Shown here: positions 51,431-59,128 of the stretch, piece after piece
How positions within the stretch are numbered: position 1 is the first letter of the stretch
How the letters are laid out: each line of letters opens with the position of its first letter
NCBI RefSeq assembly: GCF_017614955.1
Contig: NZ_WVUH01000002.1
Coordinates: forward strand, 39,885 to 103,884
Direction: 5' to 3'
DNA from: Micromonospora echinofusca
GTDB lineage: Bacteria; Actinomycetota; Actinomycetes; Mycobacteriales; Micromonosporaceae
DNA length: 64,000 bases
Made by a program: the position numbers and the translations under genes
The notes under the pieces: generated by a model
Databases searched by the model: none
Told to the model about the DNA's origin: nothing
The model's input: the letters and a program-made list of their open reading frames with translations, nothing else

Positions 51431-52126
51431 ATGGATCAGAGTGACACGGACCGGTCGGGAGTGCCGGTCCGGCGGTCCGGTCGGGGAAAACTGGTGGTGG
51501 GTTCGGCCACCGCATTCGTCGTGCTGGCCACGCTCGGGGCGCTCGGCGGTCACCTGCTCGCCACCGGGGAAACCGGACGACCCGCTGCGGATGCCGGGAA
51601 CGCCCCGGCAGCCAACGCCCCGCCGGCCACCGGCCCGACCCCGCGTACGCCCCGACCGACCACCGGTCGGCCCAGCACCCCGGCTGCGCAGCAGACCACC
51701 GGCAACGCCGGAGCGCAGTTGCCCGACCTGGTGGGCAAGGACTTCGAGCAGGCCCGTACCGAGCTGCGGAAACGCCGGCTCGGTTGGCGGCTGGTCTTCG
51801 GGTCCGACGGTGCCAGTCGGGCGGTGCAGCGGACCGAGCCCGCCAGCGGGGCACCGGTGCGTCCGGGTGACACGGTCCAACTCTTCGTGGCCGGGGCGGC
51901 GCCGGTCGTGCGGGTACCGAACCTCTCCGGAGACGGGTGTGCGGAGGCCGCGCAGAAACTGGTCGATGCGGGCCTCTATCCCCGGTACGCCTCCGGCCGG
52001 CAGGGAACGGTGCACGGGCAGGACCCGGCTGCGGACGCCGAGGCCCGGTGGAACGACCAGGTCGAGATCGTCTGCGGCAGTGCCTCACCCGCCGTGCCCA
52101 CCGCCGGTCCCAGCCCCACCTACTGA
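51431..52126 (+). CDS. membrane-anchored PASTA-domain protein
   Basis: 231 residues. A short cytosolic N-terminus leads to one membrane helix (about 21-45, LVVGSATAFVVLATLGALGG). A Pro/Thr/Ala linker follows, then two PASTA-like units: LPDLVGKDFEQARTELRKRRL ... GAPVRPGDTVQLFVA, and VPNLSGDGCAEAAQKLVDAGL ... DQVEIVC. PASTA domains bind cell-wall peptidoglycan fragments or muropeptides. No kinase or transpeptidase domain is attached, unlike PknB or PBPs. The ATG has GGAGG 8 nt upstream. A second PASTA gene follows 106 nt later. Confidence 0.85.
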   Translation: MDQSDTDRSGVPVRRSGRGKLVVGSATAFVVLATLGALGGHLLATGETGRPAADAGNAPAANAPPATGPTPRTPRPTTGRPSTPAAQQTTGNAGAQLPDLVGKDFEQARTELRKRRLGWRLVFGSDGASRAVQRTEPASGAPVRPGDTVQLFVAGAAPVVRVPNLSGDGCAEAAQKLVDAGLYPRYASGRQGTVHGQDPAADAEARWNDQVEIVCGSASPAVPTAGPSPTY

Positions 52127-52232
52127 CTCCGGACACGCCGGGGCCGGGCGCTCGATTCCGGCCCGTCGTCCCTGCTGCGGTTAAGTTTGGGTGGTGGGGC
52201 CAGGGGCGCCGGCCCCGTGGAGAGGACGCGCC

Positions 52233-53027
52233 ATGGGCGACGATCGTCAGGATCCACCGGAACAGCCACGACCCGCGCCGGGGGCGGACCGGACGCAGCG
52301 CATCCCACCGCCGGTCCCGGACGACACGGACCGGACCCAGCGGATCGCCCCACCGGGAGCCGGCGACACGGACCGGACGCAGCGCATCCCCCCGGGCGGG
52401 CAGCCCGACGACGGGGCCTCCTCCCACCCGGCACCCTGGTCGGGGCGGGCCGAGGTCCGGCCACCGCAGCCGGCCGACGATGGCGGCCCGGGTGACTGGT
52501 ACGTCGACCAGGACCAGTCGGATCGGCGCTGGTGGCTGCCGATCGTCGTCGGGATCGTGGCGATGCTCCTGCTCGGGGTGCTGGGCTTCGGCGTCTGGCT
52601 GATCGTCCGTTCGACGCAGCGGGACCCGGGTCCGTCACCGTTGCCGACGGTCGCACCCTCGGTGACCGGTCCGCCGTCCCCCACCGCACCGGCCGCGCCC
52701 TCCGACGAGCCTTCGGAGACCGCCGGTCAGCCCACCGCCCCGCAGACGACTGCGGCGTCGCCCACCACCGCCGCACCCGCACAGGTTCCACCACTGGTCG
52801 GGCTCACCCGGGAACAGGCGGTCGCGGTGCTCGAACGGCTCGACCTCGACTACCGGATCCGTACCCGGGAATCGGACCGGCCGCCCGGCACGGTGGTCGC
52901 CACCGAGCCGGGGCCGGGTGAACCGCTACCGGAGGACGAGGAGATCACCCTGATCGTCGCGGTCCCCCGGGTCGGTCCGACCCTGGAGCCGAGCACCTCG
53001 CCGAGCGTCCCCCGGTCGACCCGCTGA
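52233..53027 (+). CDS. membrane-anchored PASTA-domain protein with TDRTQRI repeats
   Basis: 264 residues. The cytosolic N-terminus carries three copies of a DRTQRI(P/A)P motif (about residues 19-55), a Thr-bearing repeat that could be phosphorylated. One membrane helix (about 100-122, WLPIVVGIVAMLLLGVLGFGVWLIV) leads to a Thr/Pro linker and a single C-terminal PASTA domain (VPPLVGLTREQAVAVLERLDLDYRI ... GEPLPEDEEITLIV). With its upstream neighbour it forms a pair of kinase-free PASTA proteins. The DRTQR repeats are a possible docking site for FHA domains, which is inference. ATG 52233 has GGAGAGG upstream. Confidence 0.85.
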   Translation: MGDDRQDPPEQPRPAPGADRTQRIPPPVPDDTDRTQRIAPPGAGDTDRTQRIPPGGQPDDGASSHPAPWSGRAEVRPPQPADDGGPGDWYVDQDQSDRRWWLPIVVGIVAMLLLGVLGFGVWLIVRSTQRDPGPSPLPTVAPSVTGPPSPTAPAAPSDEPSETAGQPTAPQTTAASPTTAAPAQVPPLVGLTREQAVAVLERLDLDYRIRTRESDRPPGTVVATEPGPGEPLPEDEEITLIVAVPRVGPTLEPSTSPSVPRSTR

Positions 53028-53040
53028 CCTGAGCAGGAAG

Positions 53041-53143
53041 GCACGCCGGGCGGTCACCGGAAGACAGGCGGCACGTCGGGCGGTCACCGGAAGACAGGCG
53101 GCACGTCGGGCGGTCACCGGACAGGCGGCACGCCGGGCGGTCA
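53041..53143. repeat. 30-bp tandem repeat, about 3.5 copies
   Basis: Units of GCACGYCGGGCGGTCACCGG... at 53041-53070, 53071-53100 and 53101-53127 (shortened by 3 bp), then a partial at 53128-53143. The last copy contains the stop codon of the minus-strand gene at 53141, so the repeat reaches into a coding end, as the 24-bp repeat does elsewhere. Confidence 0.85.
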
Positions 53144-53536
53144 CCAGAGCCGACGGCGGTGTCCCACCAGCACCAACCCCACCAGGGAGATCGTCAGTCC
53201 GACGAGACCCGAGAGGACCAGTGACCGGGAGAGGTCGACCGGTTCCGGGCGGGGGCGGGGACCGGTAGCCGACAGTGCGGCGGCTGGCCCGTCGGCGGGT
53301 ACGCCCGTGTCGACGGACCCGCCCGGTTCGGACGGACCGACGGCGTCCGGGACCGACGCCGGGGCCTCCAGTGGCCGGGTGGCCAGGGGCGCGGCTGGCG
53401 CGGGTGGATGTGCGGGACCGACCTCCGGTGCGGCCACCGCTCCGGCGGTGACACCGATGAGGACGAGCAACCCGCCGATGATGAGCAGACGGGGTGTGGG
53501 GCGCGGGCGTGCGGCGGACTCTCTGAACATGGCCAT
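53141..53536 (-). CDS. small Ala/Pro-rich protein with two membrane segments
   Basis: 131 residues from ATG 53536 (MAMFRESAARPRPTPRLLIIGGLLVLIGVTAGAVAA). An N-terminal helix (about 17-37) could be a signal anchor. A 70-residue Pro/Ala linker follows, then a C-terminal hydrophobic helix (LVLSGLVGLTISLVGLVLVGHRRRLW) with a basic tail. That layout resembles a surface protein with a C-terminal anchor, but no LPxTG is seen. Unknown function. The stop overlaps the tandem repeat. Confidence 0.65.
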   Translation of the reverse strand: MAMFRESAARPRPTPRLLIIGGLLVLIGVTAGAVAAPEVGPAHPPAPAAPLATRPLEAPASVPDAVGPSEPGGSVDTGVPADGPAAALSATGPRPRPEPVDLSRSLVLSGLVGLTISLVGLVLVGHRRRLW

Positions 53537-53675
53537 CCCAGGTTCTGGGTCCGGACCACGCGGTGTTCCTGCCGGGGTGGGCACTGTCGAGTCTATGGCC
53601 TCCGACGACTGTCGGCCGCCGATTCGACGTGCTCACCAGGGCGGTCCGCCGGCCGGCCCGCCCTGGCCGACCGCC

Positions 53676-53960
53676 CTAACCGACCCGGACAGGCGTCCTG
53701 GCGACCGGCCGCCGCGGCCGGACGGTGTGCGGGCGCGGCTCCGGCGCCGAGCGGAGGGTACGCAGGCCGGCGAGCTGCACGAAGATCGAACGGCGGCTGA
53801 CCGCCTCCCCGGTCGGGTTCAGTTCGTACCCTTCGAGCCACACCCAGCCGTCGTAGGTGACCCAGTCGAGGATCCGGATGACCCGGAAGAGGATCGGCTT
53901 GACGAACTGCACGCTGGCTGCGCGAGTCACGTGCAGTACGTCACCTGAGCGGGGAGGCAC
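53676..53960 (-). CDS. conserved hypothetical protein (about 94 aa)
   Basis: Reads VPPRSGDVLHVTRAASVQFV, then KPILFRVIRILDWVTYDGWVWLEGYELN, and an Arg/Pro-rich tail. The compact Trp-rich core is one I have seen in actinobacterial hypothetical proteins, and I know no function. GTG start at 53960 is chosen from the conserved core; the open frame continues upstream with low-complexity sequence. No SD is clear. Confidence 0.65.
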   Translation of the reverse strand: MPPRSGDVLHVTRAASVQFVKPILFRVIRILDWVTYDGWVWLEGYELNPTGEAVSRRSIFVQLAGLRTLRSAPEPRPHTVRPRRPVARTPVRVG

Positions 53961-54525
53961 ATCGGCTCCTACGAGGATTGGCCGGTGAAGGCACCGGCGA
54001 GAGGTCTGTCGGGGCATCGGCGTGCCGGCGGGATTCTGCCGTCCGGCGATCAGTCCGGTGGGTGGGTGTTGGCCGGGGCGTTGCTGGTGGCGTCCGCGCC
54101 CGGCCAACACCCGTCCTGCACAGGGGCACCGCTCCCGTCGCCGGAGCCGTCCGGCCTCCGGCAGCGGGGTCATTCAACCCCGGCGCACGTCTAGGTGGTG
54201 GTGTGCACGACCCGGGCACCACGCGTCCCGCAGGGGTCGGCGGCGTCCCGCCGACCCGGAGAACCGAAACGCTGAGTCACCCGAGCCATACGGACAGCGT
54301 GCATCAGACGAGTGGTTTGGTGCAAGTTGCAAGTGGGCTTTTGCTGTTGGGCGGTCTGAAGGCCGAAGAGTGGTTGATGCCCACCTGTCCCGGACGGCAC
54401 ACTGGACGCCGGTTTCGCCGTTGCGGCCCGGCCGAGGTTCGGTAGCACCTGCCGCGATGATCGCCCGCCGCTCGACGGTCGCGCCCTCGGCGGGCGCCCG
54501 ACCACACGCGACCCGGAGGTGACTG
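53961..54525. promoter_or_regulatory. upstream region of the XRE regulator, with a 14-bp hairpin and palindrome
   Basis: 565 bp with no supported gene. It holds a perfect 14-bp inverted repeat GGGTGTTGGCCGGG / CCCGGCCAACACCC (54064-54077, 54099-54112). It also holds an AT-richer segment near 54310-54350 with the odd palindrome TGCAAGTTGCA (54321-54331), a possible operator for the XRE regulator. The stretch is less GC-rich than its neighbours. Confidence 0.55.
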
Positions 54526-54585
54526 GTGAGTGCGACGAGCGAGCCTGCGAGCCCCGCATTCCAGAACGGGGCGATGGGCCGGTGA
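54526..54585 (+). CDS. 19-residue leader ORF stop-start coupled to XRE regulator
   Basis: GTG at 54526, 6 nt after a GGAGG, encodes VSATSEPASPAFQNGAMGR and ends with TGA at 54583-54585. The stop overlaps the GTG start of the XRE regulator (54582) as GTGA. The best SD in the region serves this peptide, not the regulator. It may be a translational leader or the remnant of an N-terminus after a frameshift. Confidence 0.5.
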   Translation: MSATSEPASPAFQNGAMGR

Positions 54586-55463
54586 CGGAGCGCCGCAGTC
54601 CCACCATCCGTCGACGTCGACTGGGAGCCGAGCTCCGTCGGCAGCGGGAGGCCGCCGGCATCACCATCGAGGTGGTGGCCGAACACCTGGAGTGCTCCGC
54701 CTCGAAGATCTCCCGGATCGAGACCGGCCACACCAGTGCCACCCCACGTGACGTACGCGACATGTTGCAGATCTACGGCGTCAGCGACGAGGAGAGCGAG
54801 GAACTGGTCCAGATCGCGCGTGAGGCCCGGCAGAAGGGCTGGTGGCATCCGTACAGCACGGTGCTGACCGGCGCCTATGTCGGTCTGGAGGCGGCGGCCA
54901 GTTCCATCCGGGCATACGAGCAGCAGGTGGTTCCGGGTCTCCTCCAGACGGAGGAGTACACCAAGGCGATGATCCTCGGCGCCCGAACGGATATTTCTGC
55001 CGGACAGATCGATCAGATGGTGCGTGTCCGTTTGGGGCGCCAGTCGTTGTTGAGCCAGGACGATCCGATCGATCTGTGGGTGGTGCTCGATGAAGCGGTG
55101 GTGAGCCGGCCGGTGGGCGGGGACGCGGTGATGCGTGCCCAGCTGAGGCATCTGGTGGAGACGGCCAATCTACCGAATGTGACGATTCAGCTTCTGCCCT
55201 TCGAAGTCGGGGCCCATGCCGGCATGGACGGCAGTTTTGCCATCCTCGACTTCCCCGAAGCCGGTGATCCGGATGTGGTGTACGCCGAGAATGCCACGGG
55301 TGGGCTCTTCCTGGAGAAGAGCGACGAGCTTCAGAAGTACATCTTCATCTTCGACCATATTCGAGCAGCGGCCATTCGCCCGGATGAGTCCATAGCTCTC
55401 ATCGCAAAAATGGCAGAGGAGCCGTTGTGGAAGTGCCGACCAAAGGGTCCCTCGTGGACCTGA
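54582..55463 (+). CDS. XRE-family regulator with DUF5753 (WhiJ-like)
   Basis: 293 residues. The N-terminal helix-turn-helix is SPTIRRRRLGAELRRQREAAGITIEVVAEHLECSASKISRIETGHTSATPRDVRDML (about 6-62). The DUF5753 ligand-type domain follows (YEQQVVPGLLQTEEYTKAM ... VRVRLGRQSLLSQDDPIDLWVVLDEAVVSRPVGG ... LPNVTIQLLPFEVGAHAGMDGSFAILDFPE). This is the large WhiJ-like family of streptomycetes and relatives, usually paired with a DUF397 gene, as here. GTG 54582 overlaps the stop of a 19-codon leader ORF. The DUF397 gene overlaps its 3' end by 37 nt. Confidence 0.9.
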   Translation: MTERRSPTIRRRRLGAELRRQREAAGITIEVVAEHLECSASKISRIETGHTSATPRDVRDMLQIYGVSDEESEELVQIAREARQKGWWHPYSTVLTGAYVGLEAAASSIRAYEQQVVPGLLQTEEYTKAMILGARTDISAGQIDQMVRVRLGRQSLLSQDDPIDLWVVLDEAVVSRPVGGDAVMRAQLRHLVETANLPNVTIQLLPFEVGAHAGMDGSFAILDFPEAGDPDVVYAENATGGLFLEKSDELQKYIFIFDHIRAAAIRPDESIALIAKMAEEPLWKCRPKGPSWT

Positions 55464-55654
55464 CGCACGCAGCGTGGTTCAAGAGCTCGCGTAGCGGGCC
55501 CAATTGTGACAACTGCGTGGAGGTGGCGTTCGTTACCGGAGGGATCGCGGTACGCGATTCCAAGAACCCGACCGGACCCGCCCTGATCTTCACCCCGGAC
55601 GAGTGGGACGCCTTCGTAGGCGGCACGAAGGACGGCGAGTTCGACCTGGCCTGA
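55427..55654 (+). CDS. DUF397 small protein
   Basis: 75 residues with the DUF397 signature: HAAWFKSSRSGPNCDNCVEVAFVTGGIAVRDSKNP, then FTPDEWDAFVGGTKDGEFDLA. DUF397 proteins pair with XRE/DUF5753 regulators (abaA/whiJ-type loci) and are thought to antagonise or be antagonised by them, perhaps toxin-antitoxin-like. GTG start at 55427, 37 nt inside the regulator gene, in a different frame, so expression is coupled. A long palindromic terminator follows at 55685. Confidence 0.93.
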   Translation: MEVPTKGSLVDLTHAAWFKSSRSGPNCDNCVEVAFVTGGIAVRDSKNPTGPALIFTPDEWDAFVGGTKDGEFDLA

Positions 55655-55684
55655 CCCGCGTGCGGGGCAGCAGGAAACCTGGGC

Positions 55685-55720
55685 GTGGCCCCGACCGGTT
55701 CCGGAACCGGTCGGGGCCAC
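55685..55720. terminator. 36-bp perfect palindrome, probable terminator
   Basis: GTGGCCCCGACCGGTTCC and its exact reverse complement are joined without a spacer (arms 55685-55702, 55703-55720), 30 nt after the DUF397 stop. The last bases begin an 18-bp direct repeat (55715-55732, 55733-55750). It should fold as a hairpin with a short GGTTCCGGAACC top. Confidence 0.75.
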
Positions 55721-55890
55721 GTCTGCCGTCCGGGCCACGTCTGCCGTCCGGGTCCGGTCCGCGTACCGGGGCGGACATCCCTGGCAGCGGCCCGTCGCCA
55801 GTTCCCGTCTGCCTCGTTGTACGTCTCGGTACGGCATGGCCGGCCAACCCGTGGCAGGGGTCCGCAACTCACACGAGGCAGGCGAGACGG

Positions 55891-56301
55891 ATGACGATCG
55901 GGTCAGACAATCTGGGCAACGGCTCCGGTAAGCCGGAGCGCTTCGGCGGAAAGTACCGGGGTGCCCGTCGGGACAGCGTGCTCACCGAGGTGGTCTCGAC
56001 GGACAGTGACGGTGGTGGCCGTGATTCCGCCCCGCCGGCCCTGGAACTGGCCGAGCCGCCGCCGGCGCCGCTCAGTCTGCCGTCACTCGACCCGGGCACG
56101 CTGGCCGAGCCCTCCTTCGCCAGCGGGGGTTGGGGTGAGGTGACCCCACCGCTTGCGGATCATCCCCTGCTCCGTGGTCTGCTGCTGGAGTTGCCGCCGA
56201 GGGGGAGCGTTCCGCCGCCCGGGTGGCTCGACCGGTGGTTCGAGGCGACCCGGGCGATTCTGGAACTGCTATACGTGCAGGGCACCGGTCGCGGGAGGTG
56301 A
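55891..56301 (+). CDS. hypothetical protein
   Basis: 136 residues, MTIGSDNLGNGSGKPERFGG at the start. It is disordered Ser/Pro/Asp-rich to about residue 85. A more conserved-looking helical end is HPLLRGLLLELPPRGSVPPPGWLDRWFEATRAILELLYVQG. No signal peptide or membrane helix. No family recognised. The stop lies 33 nt inside the convergent gene on the other strand. ATG 55891 is chosen because an ACGAGG purine run lies upstream and the preceding sequence is the repeat/terminator zone. Confidence 0.6.
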   Translation: MTIGSDNLGNGSGKPERFGGKYRGARRDSVLTEVVSTDSDGGGRDSAPPALELAEPPPAPLSLPSLDPGTLAEPSFASGGWGEVTPPLADHPLLRGLLLELPPRGSVPPPGWLDRWFEATRAILELLYVQGTGRGR

Positions 56302-56868
56302 CGCCGCTCCGGCGGGAGCCGCCAGTTCGGTGAGGCGGCTGTGCCGCAGGGCGTGCCGTACCCCGATCGCCAGGACACCCACCGCAAGCAGGCTCAGGAC
56401 CAGCCCACCCGGCCCGGTGGTCAGGGCCGCTCCCGGCCGGCTCGCGGGGATCAGGGCGAGGGCGCAGAACAGCGCGGTCACCTGGACCGGCAGGCCGATC
56501 ATGGGGTGTGCCGCGCCGATCCGCAGGCTGGGTGGTGCGGGGGTGCCGGGTGCGGCGGCGAAGGCCCCGGCACCGGCCCGGATCCGGCCCAGTCGGCGGA
56601 GGGTCGACAGGGCTACCACGGCGGCCGGGATCGCCGGTACCGCCAGTGCGGCGCCCGCCCGGTCGGCCGGGGTGAGATCCGTCGTGCCCAGCCCGGCCGC
56701 CACGACCGTCGCCGTGCCCGCCAGGGCGGCGAGGACGAGGCCCAGCAACCAGCCGGTACGGTGACGTAGCGTGCGGGCCCGGTCCAGCCCGGGCAGCCGG
56801 TCGGCCAGTACGCCGGCGACCGACCAGAGCGCGGCCACCGGGAGCACCATGGCCAGTGAGGTCTGCAT
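56269..56868 (-). CDS. polytopic membrane protein
   Basis: 199 residues with four to five hydrophobic helices: LAMVLPVAALWSVAGVLAD, GWLLGLVLAALAGTATVVAAG, AALAVPAIPAAVVALSTL, PVQVTALFCALALIPAS and GLVLSLLAVGVLAIGVRHAL. A polar Arg-rich segment lies between the third and fourth. No recognisable family. Its 3' end overlaps the convergent plus-strand gene by 33 bp. The start (ATG 56868) may be internal by a few codons, since an in-frame Met is at residue 7. Confidence 0.7.
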   Translation of the reverse strand: MQTSLAMVLPVAALWSVAGVLADRLPGLDRARTLRHRTGWLLGLVLAALAGTATVVAAGLGTTDLTPADRAGAALAVPAIPAAVVALSTLRRLGRIRAGAGAFAAAPGTPAPPSLRIGAAHPMIGLPVQVTALFCALALIPASRPGAALTTGPGGLVLSLLAVGVLAIGVRHALRHSRLTELAAPAGAASPPATGALHV

Positions 56869-57116
56869 GGCCTCACTCTTGCCCTTCGCCGGCTCCGCCG
56901 AATCCGGGCCGGGCCCCCGGCGTACCCGGACAGCCGACCACTAGGGGAGGCCCGCCGGTACCGACGGTACGTGAGGGGTCATCCTCCGTACAGTATGGAA
57001 GTTTCGGCATGTTTATTTATGTCGATCTAAAGAGATAGCCTCCCCTTGATCGGCCATCGTCGATCCGCTTCCTTTCCGGGGCGGACGCGCGTGCCGGTCG
57101 GAGGGGAGGTAGGGAG

Positions 57117-58976
57117 ATGCGTCTCCCGTACAGGTCGATTCTGGTGGGCGTGGCCGCCTTGGGTATGGCGGCTGCGGCGACCCCGGCCATGGCGGCCGAG
57201 CCCACCGGGACCATCCGGTCCGCGGGTGGTGCCACGGCCGTGGCGGACAGCTACATCGTCGTCTTCAAGGACACCGCGGTCAGCTCCGCCCGGGTCGGTA
57301 CCACGGCGCAGGACCTGGTCACCCGGCATGGTGGCACGGTGGCACGCACCTACTCCGCCGCGCTGCGCGGCTTCGAGATCAAGGCGAGCGCCAAGGCGGC
57401 CGCCCGGATCGCCGCCAGCCCCGACGTCGCCTGGGTGTCGCAGAACCACACGGTGAGCATCACCGGTACCCAGAGCCCGACCCCGTCCTGGGGTCTGGAC
57501 CGCAGCGACCAGCGGGCCCTGCCGCTCGACAACTCCTACACGTACCCGAACACGGCGAGCAACGTCACCGCCTACATCATCGACACCGGCATCCGGACCT
57601 CGCACAGCGACTTCGGCGGCCGGGCGACCTGGGGTACGAACACGGTCGACACCAACAACACCGACTGCAACGGGCACGGGACGCACGTCGCCGGGACCGT
57701 CGGCGGCAACGCGTACGGCCTCGCCAAGGGTGCCCGCCTCGTCGCCGTCAAGGTGCTCAACTGCCAGGGCAGCGGCACCTACGCCGGGGTCATCTCCGGC
57801 ATCGACTGGGTGACCGCCAACGCGCAGAAGCCGGCCGTGGCCAACATGAGCCTCGGCGGCGGCGCGGACGCCTCGGTGGACACCGCCGTCCGCAACTCCA
57901 TCAACTCGGGTGTCACCTACGGCCTGGCCGCCGGTAACGACTCGGGCGGCAACGCCTGCAACACCTCGCCGGCCCGGACGGCCGAGGGCATCACCGTCGG
58001 CTCGACCACCAACACCGACGCCCGGTCTTCCTTCTCCAACATCGGTACCTGCCTGGACATCTTCGCCCCGGGCTCGTCGATCACCTCGGCGTGGAACACC
58101 AACGACACCGCCACCAACACCATCAGCGGTACCTCGATGGCGACCCCGCACGTGGTCGGCGCGGCGGCCCTGGTGGCCAGCGCCAACCCGTCCTGGACGC
58201 CGCAGCAGGTCCGGGACTACCTGGTCAACAACGCCACCAACGGCGTGGTGACCAACCCCGGCACCGGCTCGCCGAACAAGCTGCTGTACGTCGTCAACGA
58301 CGGCACCCCGCCGACCGACGACTTCTCCGTCTCGGTCTCGCCGAACTCCGGCTCGACCGCGCCGGGCGGCTCGGTCACCGCGACCGTGGCGACCGCCACC
58401 ACCAACGGGTCGGCCCAGTCGGTCAGCCTCTCCGCGAGCGGCCTGCCGAGCGGGGCGACCGCCTCGTTCAACCCGGCCACGGTGACCTCGGGTGGCTCCT
58501 CCGCCCTCACCATCAGCACGTCGGCCAGCACCCCGCCCGGCACCTACCCGGTGACCGTCACGGGTACCGGCACCTCGGGCAGCCGTACCGCGACCTACTC
58601 GCTGACGGTGACCGGCTCCGGTGGCGGTAGCTGCTCCGGCACCAACGACACCGACGTGGCCATCCCGGACACCGCCGCCGCGATCAGCAGCTCGATCGTG
58701 ATCAGCGGTTGCGACCGGAACGCCTCCGCCACCTCGACCGTGGCCGTGAAGATCGTCCACACCTACCGGGGTGACCTGGTCATCGACCTGATCGCACCGG
58801 ACGGCTCGGCGTACCGGCTGAAGAACTACGCCCTCTTCGACGGCGCCGACAACGTGGACACCACGTACACCGTCAACGTCTCCGGCGAGGCGGCCAACGG
58901 CACCTGGAAGCTCCAGGTCCGGGACCTCTTCTCCGGTGACACCGGCTACATCAACACCTGGTCCCTGAACCTCTAG
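57117..58976 (+). CDS. secreted subtilisin-like S8 protease with P/Homo B domain
   Basis: 619 residues. A signal peptide ([20 protein letters not shown], cut after AMA near residue 27) is followed by an inhibitor I9 propeptide ([10 protein letters not shown]...). The S8 catalytic domain has Asp156 (YIIDTGIR), His187 (GHGTHVAG) and Ser340 (GTSMATPH). A Ser/Thr-rich Ig-like linker (about 400-500) follows. A C-terminal proprotein-convertase P domain begins [18 protein letters not shown] and ends with [21 protein letters not shown]. Extracellular serine endopeptidase. GGGAGGTAGGGAG precedes the ATG; the AT-rich upstream (GTTTATTTATGTCGATC) probably holds the promoter. Followed 8 nt later by repeat copy C. 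Confidence 0.95.
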   Translation: MRLPYRSILVGVAALGMAAAATPAMAAEPTGTIRSAGGATAVADSYIVVFKDTAVSSARVGTTAQDLVTRHGGTVARTYSAALRGFEIKASAKAAARIAASPDVAWVSQNHTVSITGTQSPTPSWGLDRSDQRALPLDNSYTYPNTASNVTAYIIDTGIRTSHSDFGGRATWGTNTVDTNNTDCNGHGTHVAGTVGGNAYGLAKGARLVAVKVLNCQGSGTYAGVISGIDWVTANAQKPAVANMSLGGGADASVDTAVRNSINSGVTYGLAAGNDSGGNACNTSPARTAEGITVGSTTNTDARSSFSNIGTCLDIFAPGSSITSAWNTNDTATNTISGTSMATPHVVGAAALVASANPSWTPQQVRDYLVNNATNGVVTNPGTGSPNKLLYVVNDGTPPTDDFSVSVSPNSGSTAPGGSVTATVATATTNGSAQSVSLSASGLPSGATASFNPATVTSGGSSALTISTSASTPPGTYPVTVTGTGTSGSRTATYSLTVTGSGGGSCSGTNDTDVAIPDTAAAISSSIVISGCDRNASATSTVAVKIVHTYRGDLVIDLIAPDGSAYRLKNYALFDGADNVDTTYTVNVSGEAANGTWKLQVRDLFSGDTGYINTWSLNL

Positions 58977-58983
58977 GTGAATG

Positions 58984-59039
58984 CAAGGAAGGGCCCCTTC
59001 TTATCGCTTTCGGTATAGGAAGGGGCCCTTCCTAACGTC
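58984..59039 (+). repeat. 56-bp palindromic repeat, copy C
   Basis: It matches copies A and B without gaps (CGCTTTCGGTA core, flanking GGAAGGGSCCC blocks), starts 8 nt after the protease stop, and has the same orientation relative to its gene. It is more diverged than A and B are from each other. Confidence 0.9.
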
Positions 59040-59057
59040 CGGACGCCGGCCGGTGGT

Positions 59058-59122
59058 GTCGACGACCGCCGGCCGGTGACGCGGACGACCGCCGCGCGGT
59101 CACCCGCCCGGCGGTCGTCGAC
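59058..59122. terminator. long inverted repeat between convergent genes
   Basis: Perfect 15-bp arms GTCGACGACCGCCGG (59058-59072) and CCGGCGGTCGTCGAC (59108-59122), with a 35-nt middle that can itself pair (GACCGCC / GCGGTC). It sits between the protease and the glycosyltransferase ends and probably ends both transcripts. Confidence 0.65.
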
Positions 59123-59128
59123 GCGTCG

